Source: Microcystis aeruginosa NIES-4325 (GTDB lineage Bacteria; Cyanobacteriota; Cyanobacteriia; Cyanobacteriales; Microcystaceae). From it: DNA of 48,730 bases. The stretch is taken from assembly GCF_008974145.1 (NCBI RefSeq), contig NZ_BJKP01000027.1:1-48730 (forward strand), read 5' to 3'. Of this stretch, positions 1-10,600 are shown one piece after another; position 1 is the first letter of the stretch; each line of letters opens with the position of its first letter. The position numbers and the translations under genes were made by a program. The notes under the pieces were generated by a model. It searched no databases, was not told the DNA's origin, and was given only the letters and a program-made list of their open reading frames with translations.

Positions 1-191
1 CGCTTGCTTTGGTTTAACCTGAGCAGCTTAGCTTTTGCTGCGCTTTTTTCCGGCTTGAGATTTTGAGTTTTACGGCAACTGCTTGAGTTTTTTTGAATTA
101 CCCCTTGACAATCAAGACAGTCGCTACGTTCTTCATAATTCATAATTCATAATTCCCAGTTCCCACTTCCCAGTTCCCACTTCCCAGTTTT
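1..191. repeat. ATAATTC and TCCCACT short repeats at the window start
   Basis: Three CATAATT units (134-158) are followed by CCCAGTTCCCACTTCCCAGT repeats up to the ygfZ stop. This is the same low-complexity type as at 24540-24615. No gene is visible before ygfZ. Confidence 0.65.
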
Positions 192-1199
192 CTAGGGGTA
201 TTCGTGAGAGAGGAAGGGTAAAGGGATTAATTCTCCTGTTGCCTCGCCGATTTGTACTTTTAAACCCTCTCCCCCCGCTTTTGTTTTCATATAACCCAAG
301 CCAAAATCCTCCAGCACACTGGTGAGTAAACCGACTTTTTGCGCTTCTAAAATAATCGGGGTATTACTAGGGACGGGTTGGCTGAGTTTTATGCCCCAAA
401 GTCTTTGTTTTACGCCTTTATAGGTGTTGAGACGGGCGATAGTTTCTTGACCAATATAACAGCCCTTATCAAAGACAATCGCTCGCCATAAACCGGCCTC
501 TAAAGGGTTATAATCTTCGGTTAATTCTCGATCGGCTGCTGGTCGGCCTTGATGGATTCTCAGGTATTCCCACACCTGCTCATCGGCGGGGGTAACGCCA
601 TTTTTAATTAAATTTTCCCAAAAGGGGCCTGCTTCGGCGGCGGCAACGATTAAAGTATATCCGGGTAGGTCTAAGCCGGTGCCGACGGCCACTCTCAGGG
701 GGGGTTGAGAAAGGAGATAATGACTATGCTGCACCCCCGTTAAAATCTGCTCTGGAACGGCGATTTTTTGCAGGTATTGCCCGCTTTCAGTACCGATTAG
801 GGTGAAAATGCCAAAATTATCGGTTAAGTCGCTAATTTCCACCTTATCGAAGGGGAAAATATAGCGATCGATCAATTCCAGTAAAAATTGACGACGTTGG
901 GGAGAAACGAGGATGAGGAGGGAATCATCGCTGGCGTAAACTGTGACAAAATCGAGGGTACGACCGGTAGAGTTAAGGAAAATTGTCTCACAACCCTGAC
1001 CCGGTTTCAGGCGATCGATAGCGTTACTGGTTTGATTGTGAAGAAAACGCAGTCGATCCTGGCCTTTTAATTCTAATAAACCCCAATCGGAGCGATCGAT
1101 TAAAATTGTTTGGGATGCTAAACTTTGGGGATCATTGCTGTAATCTTTCAGAAAATTAGCGGCATACGCTGCCTTGATCGTTTCTAACGCTGCTTTCAT
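192..1199 (-). CDS. ygfZ: YgfZ/GcvT-domain folate-binding protein
   Basis: The 335-aa product has the YgfZ signature KGCYIGQE at residues 245-252, followed by a C-terminal barrel-like region. YgfZ proteins are cytoplasmic relatives of the glycine-cleavage T protein; they bind folate and support maintenance of certain Fe-S enzymes and tRNA modification. The conserved Cys247 of the motif is present. Length is normal for the family, and the ATG start gives the usual N terminus. The gene stands alone. An IS605-type element begins only about 20 nt upstream of its start codon, so its promoter may lie in or beyond that element. The family call is secure; the exact Fe-S client in cyanobacteria is not known to me. 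Confidence 0.92.
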   Translation of the reverse strand: MKAALETIKAAYAANFLKDYSNDPQSLASQTILIDRSDWGLLELKGQDRLRFLHNQTSNAIDRLKPGQGCETIFLNSTGRTLDFVTVYASDDSLLILVSPQRRQFLLELIDRYIFPFDKVEISDLTDNFGIFTLIGTESGQYLQKIAVPEQILTGVQHSHYLLSQPPLRVAVGTGLDLPGYTLIVAAAEAGPFWENLIKNGVTPADEQVWEYLRIHQGRPAADRELTEDYNPLEAGLWRAIVFDKGCYIGQETIARLNTYKGVKQRLWGIKLSQPVPSNTPIILEAQKVGLLTSVLEDFGLGYMKTKAGGEGLKVQIGEATGELIPLPFLSHEYP

Positions 1200-1290
1200 C
1201 GAAAATTTTGGTTCTGAAACCCCGTCGTAGAACGACGGCTTTACTGTTAAATATTAGCGCATTTACGAAATATATGCTAAAATGTGAGAC

Positions 1291-2478
1291 ATGGAAAAAG
1301 CCTATTCGTTTCGATTTTACCCCACACCAACACAAGAGTCGCTATTGCTGCGCACATTGGGCTGTGTAAGATTAGTTTACAACAAAGCTCTCCATGCCAG
1401 AACACAAGCTTGGTACGAAAAGCAAGAAAGAGTAGGATATGCCCAAACTTCTTCAATGCTAACCGAGTGGAAAAAACAAGAAGAATTAGACTTTCTCAAC
1501 GAGGTAAGCTGTGTACCTTTACAACAAGGGTTAAGACATTTACAAACAGCTTTTACTAACTTCTTTGCTGGTCGTACTAAGTATCCTAACTTTAAGAAAA
1601 AACATCAAGGAGGAAGTGCCGAATTTACCAAGTCTGCTTTTAAATTTAAAGACAGACAAATCTATTTAGCTAAATGCACAGAACCTTTACCTATTCGATG
1701 GTCACGACAAATCCCAGAAAGCTGTGAACCAAGCACAGTAACAGTCAGATTACATCCTTCTGGACGTTGGCATATCTCAATAAGATTTGATGACCCAACG
1801 ATTAAGCCTTTACCAGTAACAGATAAAGCCATCGGAATTGACTTAGGAATTAGTAGCCTAGTAATTACCAGCGATGGCGATAAAGTATCTAATCCCAAGC
1901 ATTTTAACAAGCATTATCGGAGACTGCGAAAGGCACAAAAAAATCTTTCTAGAAAACAGAAAGGCTCAAAGAATCGAGAAAAGGCAAGAATCAAAGTAGC
2001 CAGGATTCACGCTCAAGTCACCGATAGCAGAAAAGACCATTTACACAAGCTAACCACTCAATTAGTTCGGGAAAACCAAACAATTGTGGTTGAGAATTTA
2101 GCCGTCAAGAATATGGTCAAAAACCCGAAATTATCTCAGGCAATATCTGACGTTAGTTGGGGAGAAATCACTCGACAATTAGCCTATAAATGCCGTTGGT
2201 ACGGCAGAAATTACATCGAAATAGATAGATGGTTTCCTAGTTCTAAAAGATGTAGTAATTGTGGGCATATTGCTGAGAAAATGCCGTTAAATGTTCGAGA
2301 GTGGGACTGTCCAGACTGTGGGACTCACCATGACCGAGATATTAACGCCAGTAAAAATATTTTGGCCGCAGGGCTTGCGGTGTCAGTCTGTAGAGCGACC
2401 ATAAGACCAGAACAGAGTAAATCTGTTAAGGCAGGTGCGAAAAATCCTTCGGGAAAGAAGCAGAAACCGTTCGGCTGA
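1291..2478 (+). CDS. tnpB: TnpB, RNA-guided nuclease of IS200/IS605 family
   Basis: This is a 395-aa OrfB/TnpB protein with an N-terminal helix-turn-helix-like region (residues 1-50) and a split RuvC domain. Catalytic residues are visible: D184 in GIDLGISSL, E268 in VVENLAV, and the Asp pair D348/D350 in HDRDINASKN. A zinc ribbon (CSNCGH...CPDCGT) lies just before the last motif. TnpB proteins are RNA-guided DNA nucleases, ancestors of Cas12, that use an omega-RNA from the element's right end to promote element retention. Length is full and no frameshift is seen, so it may be active. The start at 1291 gives MEKAYSFRFYP, the family's usual N terminus. Confidence 0.93.
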   Translation: MEKAYSFRFYPTPTQESLLLRTLGCVRLVYNKALHARTQAWYEKQERVGYAQTSSMLTEWKKQEELDFLNEVSCVPLQQGLRHLQTAFTNFFAGRTKYPNFKKKHQGGSAEFTKSAFKFKDRQIYLAKCTEPLPIRWSRQIPESCEPSTVTVRLHPSGRWHISIRFDDPTIKPLPVTDKAIGIDLGISSLVITSDGDKVSNPKHFNKHYRRLRKAQKNLSRKQKGSKNREKARIKVARIHAQVTDSRKDHLHKLTTQLVRENQTIVVENLAVKNMVKNPKLSQAISDVSWGEITRQLAYKCRWYGRNYIEIDRWFPSSKRCSNCGHIAEKMPLNVREWDCPDCGTHHDRDINASKNILAAGLAVSVCRATIRPEQSKSVKAGAKNPSGKKQKPFG

Positions 2479-2545
2479 GCTCACGGCCGAAGCCCAAATC
2501 GTGAGGCTTGGGAATCGCCGTCCGTTTTACGGCGGTGAGGATGTC
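2380..2545 (+). ncRNA. Putative omega-RNA (reRNA) of the tnpB element
   Basis: In characterised IS605 elements the guide RNA is transcribed from the 3' part of tnpB through the right end. Here that stretch holds two strong hairpins: TTCGGCTGAGCTCACGGCCGAA at 2470-2491 and GCCGT/ACGGC near 2515-2533. The guide portion would start just past the element end, around 2545-2556, and would then match the 3' part of the neighbouring minus-strand gene. The boundaries are inferred from family knowledge and not from any sequence match to a known omega-RNA. Confidence 0.45.
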
Positions 2546-2912
2546 AATGGGGTAAATTAGCGAATAATTGCTTAATAATGCGCTCGGTTTTCGTTTCCAA
2601 ACTCTGCCAATCTAGTTCACCGGTGGGATCGAGGAGACTGGTATCGATGGTGACGCTCTCTCCTTCATCGGTGGGATAATCGAGAAAACAGACTTGAAAA
2701 CAAAGTTCCCAAATATTTACAGTAACGGAGCGATCGAGATAAGTCAAACAGAGCAGATAACTGGGATAGGGATCTTGAATTTCTGTATAAGTTCCTTTCC
2801 AGAGGGAATTTTCTAACTGTTTACGCAGATTATCCAGCACCCGAATAAATGCCGGCTGCATTAATAATTGTGCCTGTTCCCAAGCAGTAATATCTTTAAA
2901 TTTTGGATTCAT
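2544..2912 (-). CDS. Conserved-looking hypothetical protein, 122 aa
   Basis: I do not recognise a named family. The protein is acidic and aromatic-rich, with no signal peptide or membrane segment. It begins MNPKFKDITAWEQAQLLMQP and has an alternating hydrophobic core (YLLCLTYLDRSVTVN, WELCFQVCFLDYP) suggesting a small alpha/beta fold. Its stop TGA (complement of 2544-2546) lies in the TGTCAA tail of the adjoining tnpB element, so the last one or two residues may be supplied by the mobile element. GAPDH starts its own unit upstream; a spacer of about 100 nt with TTATCAG repeats separates them. Probably a real gene, judged by length and clean reading frame. Confidence 0.6.
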   Translation of the reverse strand: MNPKFKDITAWEQAQLLMQPAFIRVLDNLRKQLENSLWKGTYTEIQDPYPSYLLCLTYLDRSVTVNIWELCFQVCFLDYPTDEGESVTIDTSLLDPTGELDWQSLETKTERIIKQLFANLPH

Positions 2913-2915
2913 CTT

Positions 2916-3019
2916 ATCAGTTATCAGTTATCAGATTTGAGTATTAAGTGATAAAGGCATTAAAAGTGCTGTTTTTTCACTGTTCACTGTTTACTGGTTA
3001 CTGATAACTGATAGCTGAT
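2916..3019. repeat. ATCAGTTATCAG-type short tandem repeats
   Basis: The spacer contains TTATCAGTTATCAGTTATCAG, then CACTGTTCACTGTTTACTGG and ACTGATAACTGATAGCTGA. These are the heptamer-like short repeats scattered in cyanobacterial spacers. Similar runs occur here at 21590-21750, 24485-24510, 26240-26265, 29412-29440 and 32035-32055. Confidence 0.7.
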
Positions 3020-4609
<1,590 letters not shown>

Positions 4610-7030
4610 ATGGTATTCGCACCAGAAAGACCCTTAACAGAGCAAAATCCCCTTTCTCAAGACGAACTCTATAAAACCCATGCCTATTGGCGCGCCTGTA
4701 ACTATTTAGCTGTAGGTATGATTTATCTGCGCGATAATCCCCTGCTCAAAGAACATCTTAAACCCGAACACGTTAAGTATCGTTTGCTTGGTCACTGGGG
4801 AGCAAGTCCGGCCTTAAGTTTTACCTACGTTCACCTCAACCGTTTAATCAAAAAATACGACCTCGATGTGATTTTTATGGCAGGTCCCGGCCATGGCGCG
4901 CCGGGGGTACTCGGTCCGGTTTATCTAGAAGGAACCTATTCGGAAATTTACCCCGATAAAAGTCAAGACGAGGAAGGATTACAAAAATTCTTTAAACAAT
5001 TTTCTTTTCCCGGTCACATCGGTAGTCACGTCACCCCCGAAACCCCTGGTTCTATCCATGAGGGCGGCGAACTAGGTTATAGTGTTTCCCATGCCTACGG
5101 TTCTGTTTTTGACAATCCCGACCTAATTACGGCCGTGGTCGTTGGTGATGGGGAATCAGAAACCGGTCCCCTTGCTACCGCGTGGCACTCGAATAAATTC
5201 CTCAACCCGATTCGCGATGGTGCGGTACTGCCAATTTTAAACTTAAACGGTTATAAAATCGCTAATCCCACCATTCTCTCCCGTATTTCGACCCACGAGT
5301 TAGAAAGTCTCTTTGTCGGTTACGGTTACACTCCCTACATCGTCGAATGTAAGGAAGATGAAGACCTGCTGCACTGCCATCAAAAAATGGCCGCTACCCT
5401 AGAACACTGTGTCAATCAGATTCGCTCCTATCAACAGGAAGCTCGCAGCACGGGAGTGGCTAAACGTTACCCCTGGCCGATGATTATCCTGCGGTCTCCC
5501 AAGGGTTGGACGGGTCCGAAAAATGTTGATGGTCATAAAGTGGAAGGATTCTGGCGCGCTCACCAAGTCCCCATGGGTGCTATGCACGAAAACCCCGACC
5601 ACTTGAGAAAATTAGAGGAGTGGATGAAAAGCTATAACCCGGAGGAATTATTTGACTATACCACGGGTCAATTTAAGCCGGAATTTAAAGAACTCGCTCC
5701 TATTGGTCATCGTCGCATGAGTGCTAATCCGCACGCTAACGGCGGTTTGCTGCGTAAAGACCTAAAAATGCCCGATTTTCGTCAGTATGCCGTAGATGTC
5801 ACCCACCCGGGCCAAGTGGAAGCGGAAAACACGGGAGTGATGGGGGTATTTTTGCGGGATGTCATGCGAAATAATATGACTAATTTTCGCGTTTTTGGTC
5901 CAGATGAAACCGCTTCTAATCGTTTAGCGGCTCTCTATGAAGTGACTAAAAAAACTTGGTTAGCTGATACCTATCCAGAGGATTTAGATGGTAGTCAATT
6001 ATCTCCCGATGGTCGTGTGATGGAGATGCTGAGTGAACATACTTTAGTCGGTTGGTTAGAGGGTTATTTATTATCCGGTCGTCACGGTTTATTTCACTCC
6101 TACGAAGCTTTTGCCCACGTTATCGATTCCATGTTCAACCAACACGCTAAATGGCTCGATATCTGCAAAAATCATGTGCCTTGGCGTGCTTCTGTTTCCT
6201 CTTGGAATCTGTTATTATCCTCGGTGGTTTGGCGGCAGGATCACAATGGTTTTAGTCACCAAGATCCTGGTTTTATCGATTTAGTAACCAATAAAAGTGC
6301 CGACGTGGTGCGTGTTTATCTTCCCCCCGATGGGAATTGTTTATTAAGTGTGGCTAATCACTGTCTCAAGAGCAAGGATTACACTAATATTATCGTTGCG
6401 GATAAACAGAAACACCTGCAATACTTGACCATTGAAGAAGCAATTAAACACTGCACCAAAGGTATCGGTATTTGGGATTGGGCAAGTAACGATGATGACG
6501 GAACTAATCCCGATAAACCGGATGTAATTATGGCTTGCTGTGGGGATATTGTCACTAAAGAATCTTTGGCAGCAACTGCAATTTTACGGGAGGAATTTCC
6601 TTACTTAAAAGTTCGCTTTATCAATGTGGTTGATCTGTTTAAATTACAGTCGGAAAGTGAACACACTCACGGTTTATCGGAACGGGATTTTGATAGTTTA
6701 TTTACCCCTGATAAGCCAATTATCTTTAATTTTCACGGTTATCCTTGGCTGATTCATAAACTTACCTACCGTCGCAGTAATCAAGAACGTATTCATGTGC
6801 GCGGTTACAAAGAAGAAGGGAATATTAATACTCCCCTAGAATTAGCGATTCGTAACCAAGTTGATCGTTTTCATTTAGTAATTGATGTCATCGATCGCGT
6901 GCCGAAATTAGGTTCTGCTGCTGGTCATGTGAAAGAACGGATGAAAAATGCTATTATCGACAACCTCGATTATGCTTTTACCAATGGTATCGATAAGGAC
7001 GAGATTACTAACTGGAAATGGCCTTATTAA
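4610..7030 (+). CDS. xfp: Phosphoketolase (xylulose-5-P/fructose-6-P)
   Basis: This thiamine-diphosphate enzyme cleaves xylulose-5-phosphate or fructose-6-phosphate to acetyl phosphate plus a triose or tetrose phosphate. The 806-aa product covers the N-terminal (about 15-370), middle (about 380-590) and C-terminal (about 600-800) phosphoketolase domains. The ThDP/Mg motif [18 protein letters not shown] begins at residue 179, and [14 protein letters not shown] and the SFPGHIGSH region are intact. I chose ATG 4610, with GGAG 8 nt upstream, because [16 protein letters not shown] fits the family; the reading frame is open back to 4514 with unrelated residues. In cyanobacteria the enzyme supports carbon flow in the dark and acetyl-phosphate supply. 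No operon partner follows. Confidence 0.95.
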   Translation: MVFAPERPLTEQNPLSQDELYKTHAYWRACNYLAVGMIYLRDNPLLKEHLKPEHVKYRLLGHWGASPALSFTYVHLNRLIKKYDLDVIFMAGPGHGAPGVLGPVYLEGTYSEIYPDKSQDEEGLQKFFKQFSFPGHIGSHVTPETPGSIHEGGELGYSVSHAYGSVFDNPDLITAVVVGDGESETGPLATAWHSNKFLNPIRDGAVLPILNLNGYKIANPTILSRISTHELESLFVGYGYTPYIVECKEDEDLLHCHQKMAATLEHCVNQIRSYQQEARSTGVAKRYPWPMIILRSPKGWTGPKNVDGHKVEGFWRAHQVPMGAMHENPDHLRKLEEWMKSYNPEELFDYTTGQFKPEFKELAPIGHRRMSANPHANGGLLRKDLKMPDFRQYAVDVTHPGQVEAENTGVMGVFLRDVMRNNMTNFRVFGPDETASNRLAALYEVTKKTWLADTYPEDLDGSQLSPDGRVMEMLSEHTLVGWLEGYLLSGRHGLFHSYEAFAHVIDSMFNQHAKWLDICKNHVPWRASVSSWNLLLSSVVWRQDHNGFSHQDPGFIDLVTNKSADVVRVYLPPDGNCLLSVANHCLKSKDYTNIIVADKQKHLQYLTIEEAIKHCTKGIGIWDWASNDDDGTNPDKPDVIMACCGDIVTKESLAATAILREEFPYLKVRFINVVDLFKLQSESEHTHGLSERDFDSLFTPDKPIIFNFHGYPWLIHKLTYRRSNQERIHVRGYKEEGNINTPLELAIRNQVDRFHLVIDVIDRVPKLGSAAGHVKERMKNAIIDNLDYAFTNGIDKDEITNWKWPY

Positions 7031-7160
7031 TTAGGCTAGAAAGTGGTTTAGGTGATGATATTTTATTAGTTTATTGATAAATTTCATCTTCCTATTCCAC
7101 CTCAAGAAAATATTCTTTGAGCTTAATTAGGGTTTGCTGAAAAAGTTTGTTGGTGGGGTT

Positions 7161-7224
7161 AGGCTTCGGCCCTGAGCTCAGGCTTCGACGGTGAGCTCAG
7201 CCGAACCGCCGAACCGCCGAACGG
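7161..7224. repeat. GC-rich palindrome cluster related to the tnpB 3' end
   Basis: The stretch contains two GAGCTCA-centred palindromes and CCGCCGAA repeats. Bases 7181-7206, read on the minus strand, match 24 of 26 positions of 2469-2494 at the tnpB 3' end. It looks like a REP-type or IS605-end-derived palindrome. Confidence 0.55.
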
Positions 7225-7666
7225 AGTCAGGCTTCAGTAGTCGGTAGTCAGGAGTTTCAGGCCTTGTTGCCCTCCTTTTTAGTACCAGTGTGTGTACGAC
7301 AAGAAGGATAATGGAAGACTTTTGAAGTTCCCAATCCTATGTTCTTGCACTAACATCGGATTTTAACTGGTCAAAAGCCTTATTTTAAAACCCATATTAC
7401 CCACTTCAGTTTGAAGCATAAACAACTATAGGTCTTTTCAAAGAAAAAAATCTGAATAATCAAAAAAAAATACTCAACCAATCAGATATTGAAAAGAAAT
7501 CGTCAAGTATCAAATATTTTTTCGGATCAAAGATTTAAACTAAGTCACAACAATTAGATGAGTAGCGACTCTCCTATAAGCAGATTACTCAATTGTTATC
7601 AACCTTGTTGCTTGGGGGAGCAGCCCATTTATGCCAGAATATAAAAGCGATCGCTAAAATTGATTA

Positions 7667-7758
7667 TAGCGTTTCTTGTTAGTAAGAGGTACATCATCGA
7701 TGTTGAAAATTTTAATCAGCAAAGGTTTAAGTGTGCCACACAGATGTGAGAACCGCTA
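7667..7758 (+). mobile_element. 92-bp MITE, copy 1 (TA target duplication)
   Basis: It begins TAGCGTTTC and ends GAACCGCTA, flanked by TA on both sides (7665-7666 and 7759-7760). The interior holds GAGGTACA and CAAAGGTTTAAGTGTG, shared with the copies at 13750, 14324, 36825 (inverted) and 45444. TA duplication and the short inverted ends suggest mobilisation by an IS630/Tc1-mariner-type transposase, none of which lies in the window. Confidence 0.85.
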
Positions 7759-8149
7759 TAAATTGATTCAATATGGAGACAAGTAATTTAGCTTTACTCT
7801 CACCTCTAAGAAGAAATTAAGCCAGAGATTTAGTCAATTTGGTCAAGAATAATCGGTTAGAGGTGAGAAATCAGACCCCTAATTTCTTCCCTGCCTGAAA
7901 TTTCTCAATTTCTCGGAATAAATTTGAGTACCAAAATCAGGGTAAATAGCCCAAATATAAACTTAATAAAGTTTTAATAGACATTTAAGCCCTAATAGAT
8001 TAATGTTCCTTTTTTTAAAGCTGATATGCTGCCTCGCTAATCCTTTTCAGACTTGAAAACTGGCTATTCTGTCAGGGCTTGCCCGTGAGAGGGGTCAATT
8101 TTCAAGGATAATTTGTAACAGAGTGTTGAAAATTCCTTTAATCTTAGTC

Positions 8150-8497
8150 ATGAGCGATCGCCCACCAGAACTAACTCTAGCCGACCAGGCCCCTGCCAAC
8201 TACGAATGTCGCTCCTGCGGCTATGTTTACGACCCCAGCAAGGGAGATGGTAAAACCAACACTGCCGCTGGAACCCCCTTCGAGGAATTGCCAGAAACGT
8301 GGCGCTGTCCCGTGTGTGGTGTGCGTCGTTCCCAATTTATCAACATTGGAGCTAAAGATGCTCCTTCGGGATTCCAAGAAAATCTTAGCTATGGTTTTGG
8401 AGTCAACCGTCTCACTCCCGCACAAAAAAATATTTTGATTTTCGGGGCTTTAGCGCTAGGATTTGTTTTCTTTATTAGTTTATATGGTTTAAACTAA
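8150..8497 (+). CDS. rubA: Membrane-anchored rubredoxin RubA (photosystem assembly)
   Basis: The 115-aa protein has a rubredoxin domain: C20 and C23 in [12 protein letters not shown], and C53 and C56 in [12 protein letters not shown], form the iron site. One C-terminal membrane helix follows (about residues 92-112, [15 protein letters not shown]). In cyanobacteria, algae and plants this protein is a thylakoid electron carrier needed for photosystem assembly or stability. ATG 8150 was preferred to TTG 8123 because the protein then begins MSDRPPEL. It is the first gene of the conserved order rubA-ycf48-psbEFLJ, about 100 nt before ycf48, so co-expression with the cytochrome b559 genes is likely. 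Confidence 0.92.
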   Translation: MSDRPPELTLADQAPANYECRSCGYVYDPSKGDGKTNTAAGTPFEELPETWRCPVCGVRRSQFINIGAKDAPSGFQENLSYGFGVNRLTPAQKNILIFGALALGFVFFISLYGLN

Positions 8498-8603
8498 CTC
8501 AAGCACTCATTATCTTTAATCCAACGGCTCTTATGAGCCTGTTACCCATCGGGTACAAACCTTAATCCCTCCCGATTCCTTGACCAATACCTCTGAACCA
8601 TTG

Positions 8604-9596
8604 ATGAGAAAACTGAAACAATTCGTAATAGTTCTAGCTGTAGCCTTTTTCTGCTTTAGCTGTAGTAGTGTGCCATCCCTGAGCAGTAGTCCTTGGCAAA
8701 TCCTCACCCTCGACACTGACTCCACTTTTGCCGATATCTCCTTTACCGACGACCTGCAGCACGGTTGGTTAGTGGGAACCAAATCTACCCTCTTTGAAAC
8801 CAGCGATGGGGGGAACAGTTGGCAGCAAAAAGTCCTCAACCTTGGCGACGAAAAAGTTAGCTTTAGCGCCGTCAGTTTCCACGACCAAGAGGGTTGGATT
8901 GTCGGTAAACCCTCGATTCTTCTCCATAGCGAAGACGGGGGCAGCAGCTGGTCCCGTATCCCCTTAAGTGAAAAATTACCCGGTTCTCCCTACGGAATTA
9001 TCGCCCTCAACGACAAAACCGCCGAAATGGTCACGGATTTAGGTGCTATCTACCGTACCAAAGACGGGGGCAAAACTTGGCAAGCTTTAGTGGAAGGTGC
9101 TGTGGGTGTGGCCCGGACAATTGTTCGTTCCCATGATGGTAAATACGTGGCCGTTTCCGCACGCGGGAACTTTTATTCCACTTGGGAACCGGGGTCAACA
9201 GAATGGCAACCCCACAATCGTCTTTCTTCCCGCCGCTTACAAAAAGTCGGTTATGGTGAAAAAGGGGAACTGTGGGCCCTGGCCCGGGGTGGTCAACTAC
9301 AATTTACTAGCCCCAATGATCTCGATACATGGGAAGATAAGGTATTCCCGGAGTTTTCCACCAGTTGGGGACTTTTAGACCTCAACTACCGCACTCCCGA
9401 AGAAATTTGGGTCGCTGGTGGTAGCGGCAATCTCTTGGTCAGTGATGACGGCGGCCAATCTTGGCAAAAAGATCGCGCGGTGGAAAGTGTCCCCTCCAAT
9501 CTCTATCGAATTGTTTTTATCAATTCCGACAAGGGTTTTGTCTTGGGACAAAATGGGGTTTTACTGAAATATAATCCCCCTAGCGAACCGGCCTAA
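8604..9596 (+). CDS. ycf48: Ycf48/HCF136 photosystem II assembly factor
   Basis: The 330-aa protein starts with a lipoprotein signal (MRKLKQFVIVLAVAFFCFSC, lipobox ending at the Cys). The rest is a beta-propeller with repeated SEDGGSSW, TKDGGKTW and SDDGGQSW motifs, the BNR-like blades of Ycf48. Ycf48 binds early D1 intermediates in PSII assembly at the lumenal side of thylakoid membranes. I used ATG 8604, which places the charged n-region directly before the hydrophobic stretch; the TTG at 8580 would add eight residues. The gene sits between rubA and psbE as in most cyanobacteria. The product is complete with no odd features. Confidence 0.95.
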   Translation: MRKLKQFVIVLAVAFFCFSCSSVPSLSSSPWQILTLDTDSTFADISFTDDLQHGWLVGTKSTLFETSDGGNSWQQKVLNLGDEKVSFSAVSFHDQEGWIVGKPSILLHSEDGGSSWSRIPLSEKLPGSPYGIIALNDKTAEMVTDLGAIYRTKDGGKTWQALVEGAVGVARTIVRSHDGKYVAVSARGNFYSTWEPGSTEWQPHNRLSSRRLQKVGYGEKGELWALARGGQLQFTSPNDLDTWEDKVFPEFSTSWGLLDLNYRTPEEIWVAGGSGNLLVSDDGGQSWQKDRAVESVPSNLYRIVFINSDKGFVLGQNGVLLKYNPPSEPA

Positions 9597-9674
9597 AACT
9601 TGTCTCAGGGTCAACAAAGTCTCTATTATAGAGATTGAATTTTTCAAGTCCTATCATTCCGAGGAGAACCGTCC

Positions 9675-9920
9675 ATGTCAGGTAGTACCGGCGAACGTCC
9701 TTTTGGCGATATCGTTACCAGTATTCGTTACTGGATTATCCATAGCATCACCATCCCCATGCTCTTTATCGCAGGTTGGTTATTCGTGAGCACTGGTTTA
9801 GCTTACGATGTTTTTGGCACTCCCCGTCCCGATGAGTATTACACTCAAGAGCGTCAAGAATTGCCGATCGTTAATGATCGCTTTGAGGCCAAAAATCAAA
9901 TCGAGCAGTTTAATCAGTAG
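9675..9920 (+). CDS. psbE: Cytochrome b559 alpha subunit
   Basis: The 81-aa PsbE carries one membrane helix. H23 in [11 protein letters not shown] is the axial haem ligand shared with PsbF. The protein sits at the PSII reaction centre, with the C-terminal [14 protein letters not shown] tail in the lumen. GAGGAG lies 8 nt before the ATG. It leads the psbEFLJ operon, whose genes are spaced by 10-45 nt. Length and sequence are typical and complete. Confidence 0.98.
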   Translation: MSGSTGERPFGDIVTSIRYWIIHSITIPMLFIAGWLFVSTGLAYDVFGTPRPDEYYTQERQELPIVNDRFEAKNQIEQFNQ

Positions 9921-9945
9921 TTTACTTTAATTAAGGATAAAAACA

Positions 9946-10080
9946 ATGGCTAGTGGTAATCCCAATCAACCCATTTCTTACCCCATTTTCACCGTTCGCT
10001 GGTTGGCAGTTCATACCTTAGCTGTCCCCACTGTCTTCTTTATCGGTGCAATTGCGGCAATGCAGTTTATTCAACGCTAG
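9946..10080 (+). CDS. psbF: Cytochrome b559 beta subunit
   Basis: This 44-aa protein ([20 protein letters not shown]...) has one membrane helix. The haem-ligand histidine lies in [12 protein letters not shown] and pairs with that of PsbE. AAGGA lies upstream of the ATG. It is the second gene of psbEFLJ, 25 nt after psbE, and ends 10 nt before psbL. Confidence 0.98.
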
Positions 10081-10090
10081 GAGAACAATT

Positions 10091-10210
10091 ATGGAAAGAA
10101 CACCTAATCCGAATCGGCAAGCCGTCGAGTTAAATCGTACTTCTCTTTACCTAGGTTTACTCCTAGTTGCTGTCTTGGGAATTTTATTTTCCAGCTATTT
10201 CTTTAACTAA
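10091..10210 (+). CDS. psbL: Photosystem II protein L
   Basis: The 39-aa single-helix protein begins [20 protein letters not shown] and ends SSYFFN, the standard PsbL pattern. PsbL lies at the PSII monomer interface and is needed for correct QA/QB function. It is the third gene of the operon; GGAG is 8 nt upstream of the ATG, overlapping the end of psbF. Confidence 0.97.
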   Translation: MERTPNPNRQAVELNRTSLYLGLLLVAVLGILFSSYFFN

Positions 10211-10252
10211 TTAGTCCCGATTTATTGTCATCGCAATTAGGAGGTGTTATTC

Positions 10253-10372
10253 ATGTTCGCAGAAGGTCGTATTCCTTTGTGGTTAGTCGCCACCATCGCC
10301 GGTCTAGGCGTTATAGCCGTGGTTGGTCTTTTCTTCTACGGAGCTTACGCTGGTTTAGGTTCCTCTCTGTAA
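10253..10372 (+). CDS. psbJ: Photosystem II protein J
   Basis: The 39-aa product starts [20 protein letters not shown] and ends AYAGLGSSL, typical of PsbJ, a single-helix PSII subunit near cytochrome b559. A strong TTAGGAGG Shine-Dalgarno site lies 6-7 nt before the ATG. It is the last gene of psbEFLJ and is followed by a classical terminator. Confidence 0.97.
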   Translation: MFAEGRIPLWLVATIAGLGVIAVVGLFFYGAYAGLGSSL

Positions 10373-10404
10373 TTCCATTGCAGGTAATTTCCCCCGGCAA
10401 AAAG

Positions 10405-10436
10405 CCGCTAGTTATTTCTATAACTAGCGGTTTTTT
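10405..10436 (+). terminator. Rho-independent terminator of psbEFLJ
   Basis: A perfect 11-bp stem (10405-10415 with 10420-10430), loop TTCT, is followed by six T residues. It lies 33 nt after the psbJ stop and should end the rubA/psbEFLJ transcript. Confidence 0.92.
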
Positions 10437-10545
10437 CAATATTCGCTTAAAGGTAAAGCTCGATCGAACTTTAAAAACCCAATTCCCACTTTCCTGTACC
10501 CTTTAAACAGGATTTAGTCTCACGTTTGCAGGAGAACTAATAATT

Positions 10546-10579
10546 AAAAAAAGGAGTCAAAGACTTGACTCCTTTTTTT
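10546..10579 (-). terminator. Bidirectional terminator after psbB
   Basis: A perfect 15-bp inverted repeat pairs 10546-10560 with 10565-10579, loop AGAC. It has an A7 run on one side and T7 on the other, so it works on either strand. It sits 22 nt beyond the psbB stop and also insulates psbB from the converging psbEFLJ operon. Confidence 0.92.
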
Positions 10580-10600
10580 ATATAGATGATTTAGCTAAAA

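Larger units (their letters stand above)
1215..2556 (+). mobile_element. IS200/IS605-family (IS1341-type) element with tnpB only
   Basis: The tnpB gene is bracketed by hairpin ends typical of IS605-family subterminal structures. The left hairpin is at 1222-1238 (7-bp stem CCGTCGT/ACGACGG, loop AGA). On the right there are two: a palindrome at 2470-2491 overlapping the tnpB stop, and a GCCGT...ACGGC hairpin near 2515-2533 followed by GGATGTCAA. No tnpA (Y1 transposase) is present, so the copy is non-autonomous or mobilised in trans. Outer limits are approximate because this family makes no target duplication. The element lies between the start of ygfZ and the 3' end of a small minus-strand gene. 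Confidence 0.75.
7031..8149. other. 1.1-kb repeat-rich spacer without a gene
   Basis: No convincing reading frame is seen. It contains a GC-rich palindromic cluster at 7161-7224 (repeated GCCGAAC and GAGCTCA units), a full 92-bp MITE at 7667-7758, and otherwise AT-rich sequence. The stretch before 8150 includes the rubA upstream region. Old gene debris cannot be excluded, but nothing translates recognisably. Confidence 0.55.
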
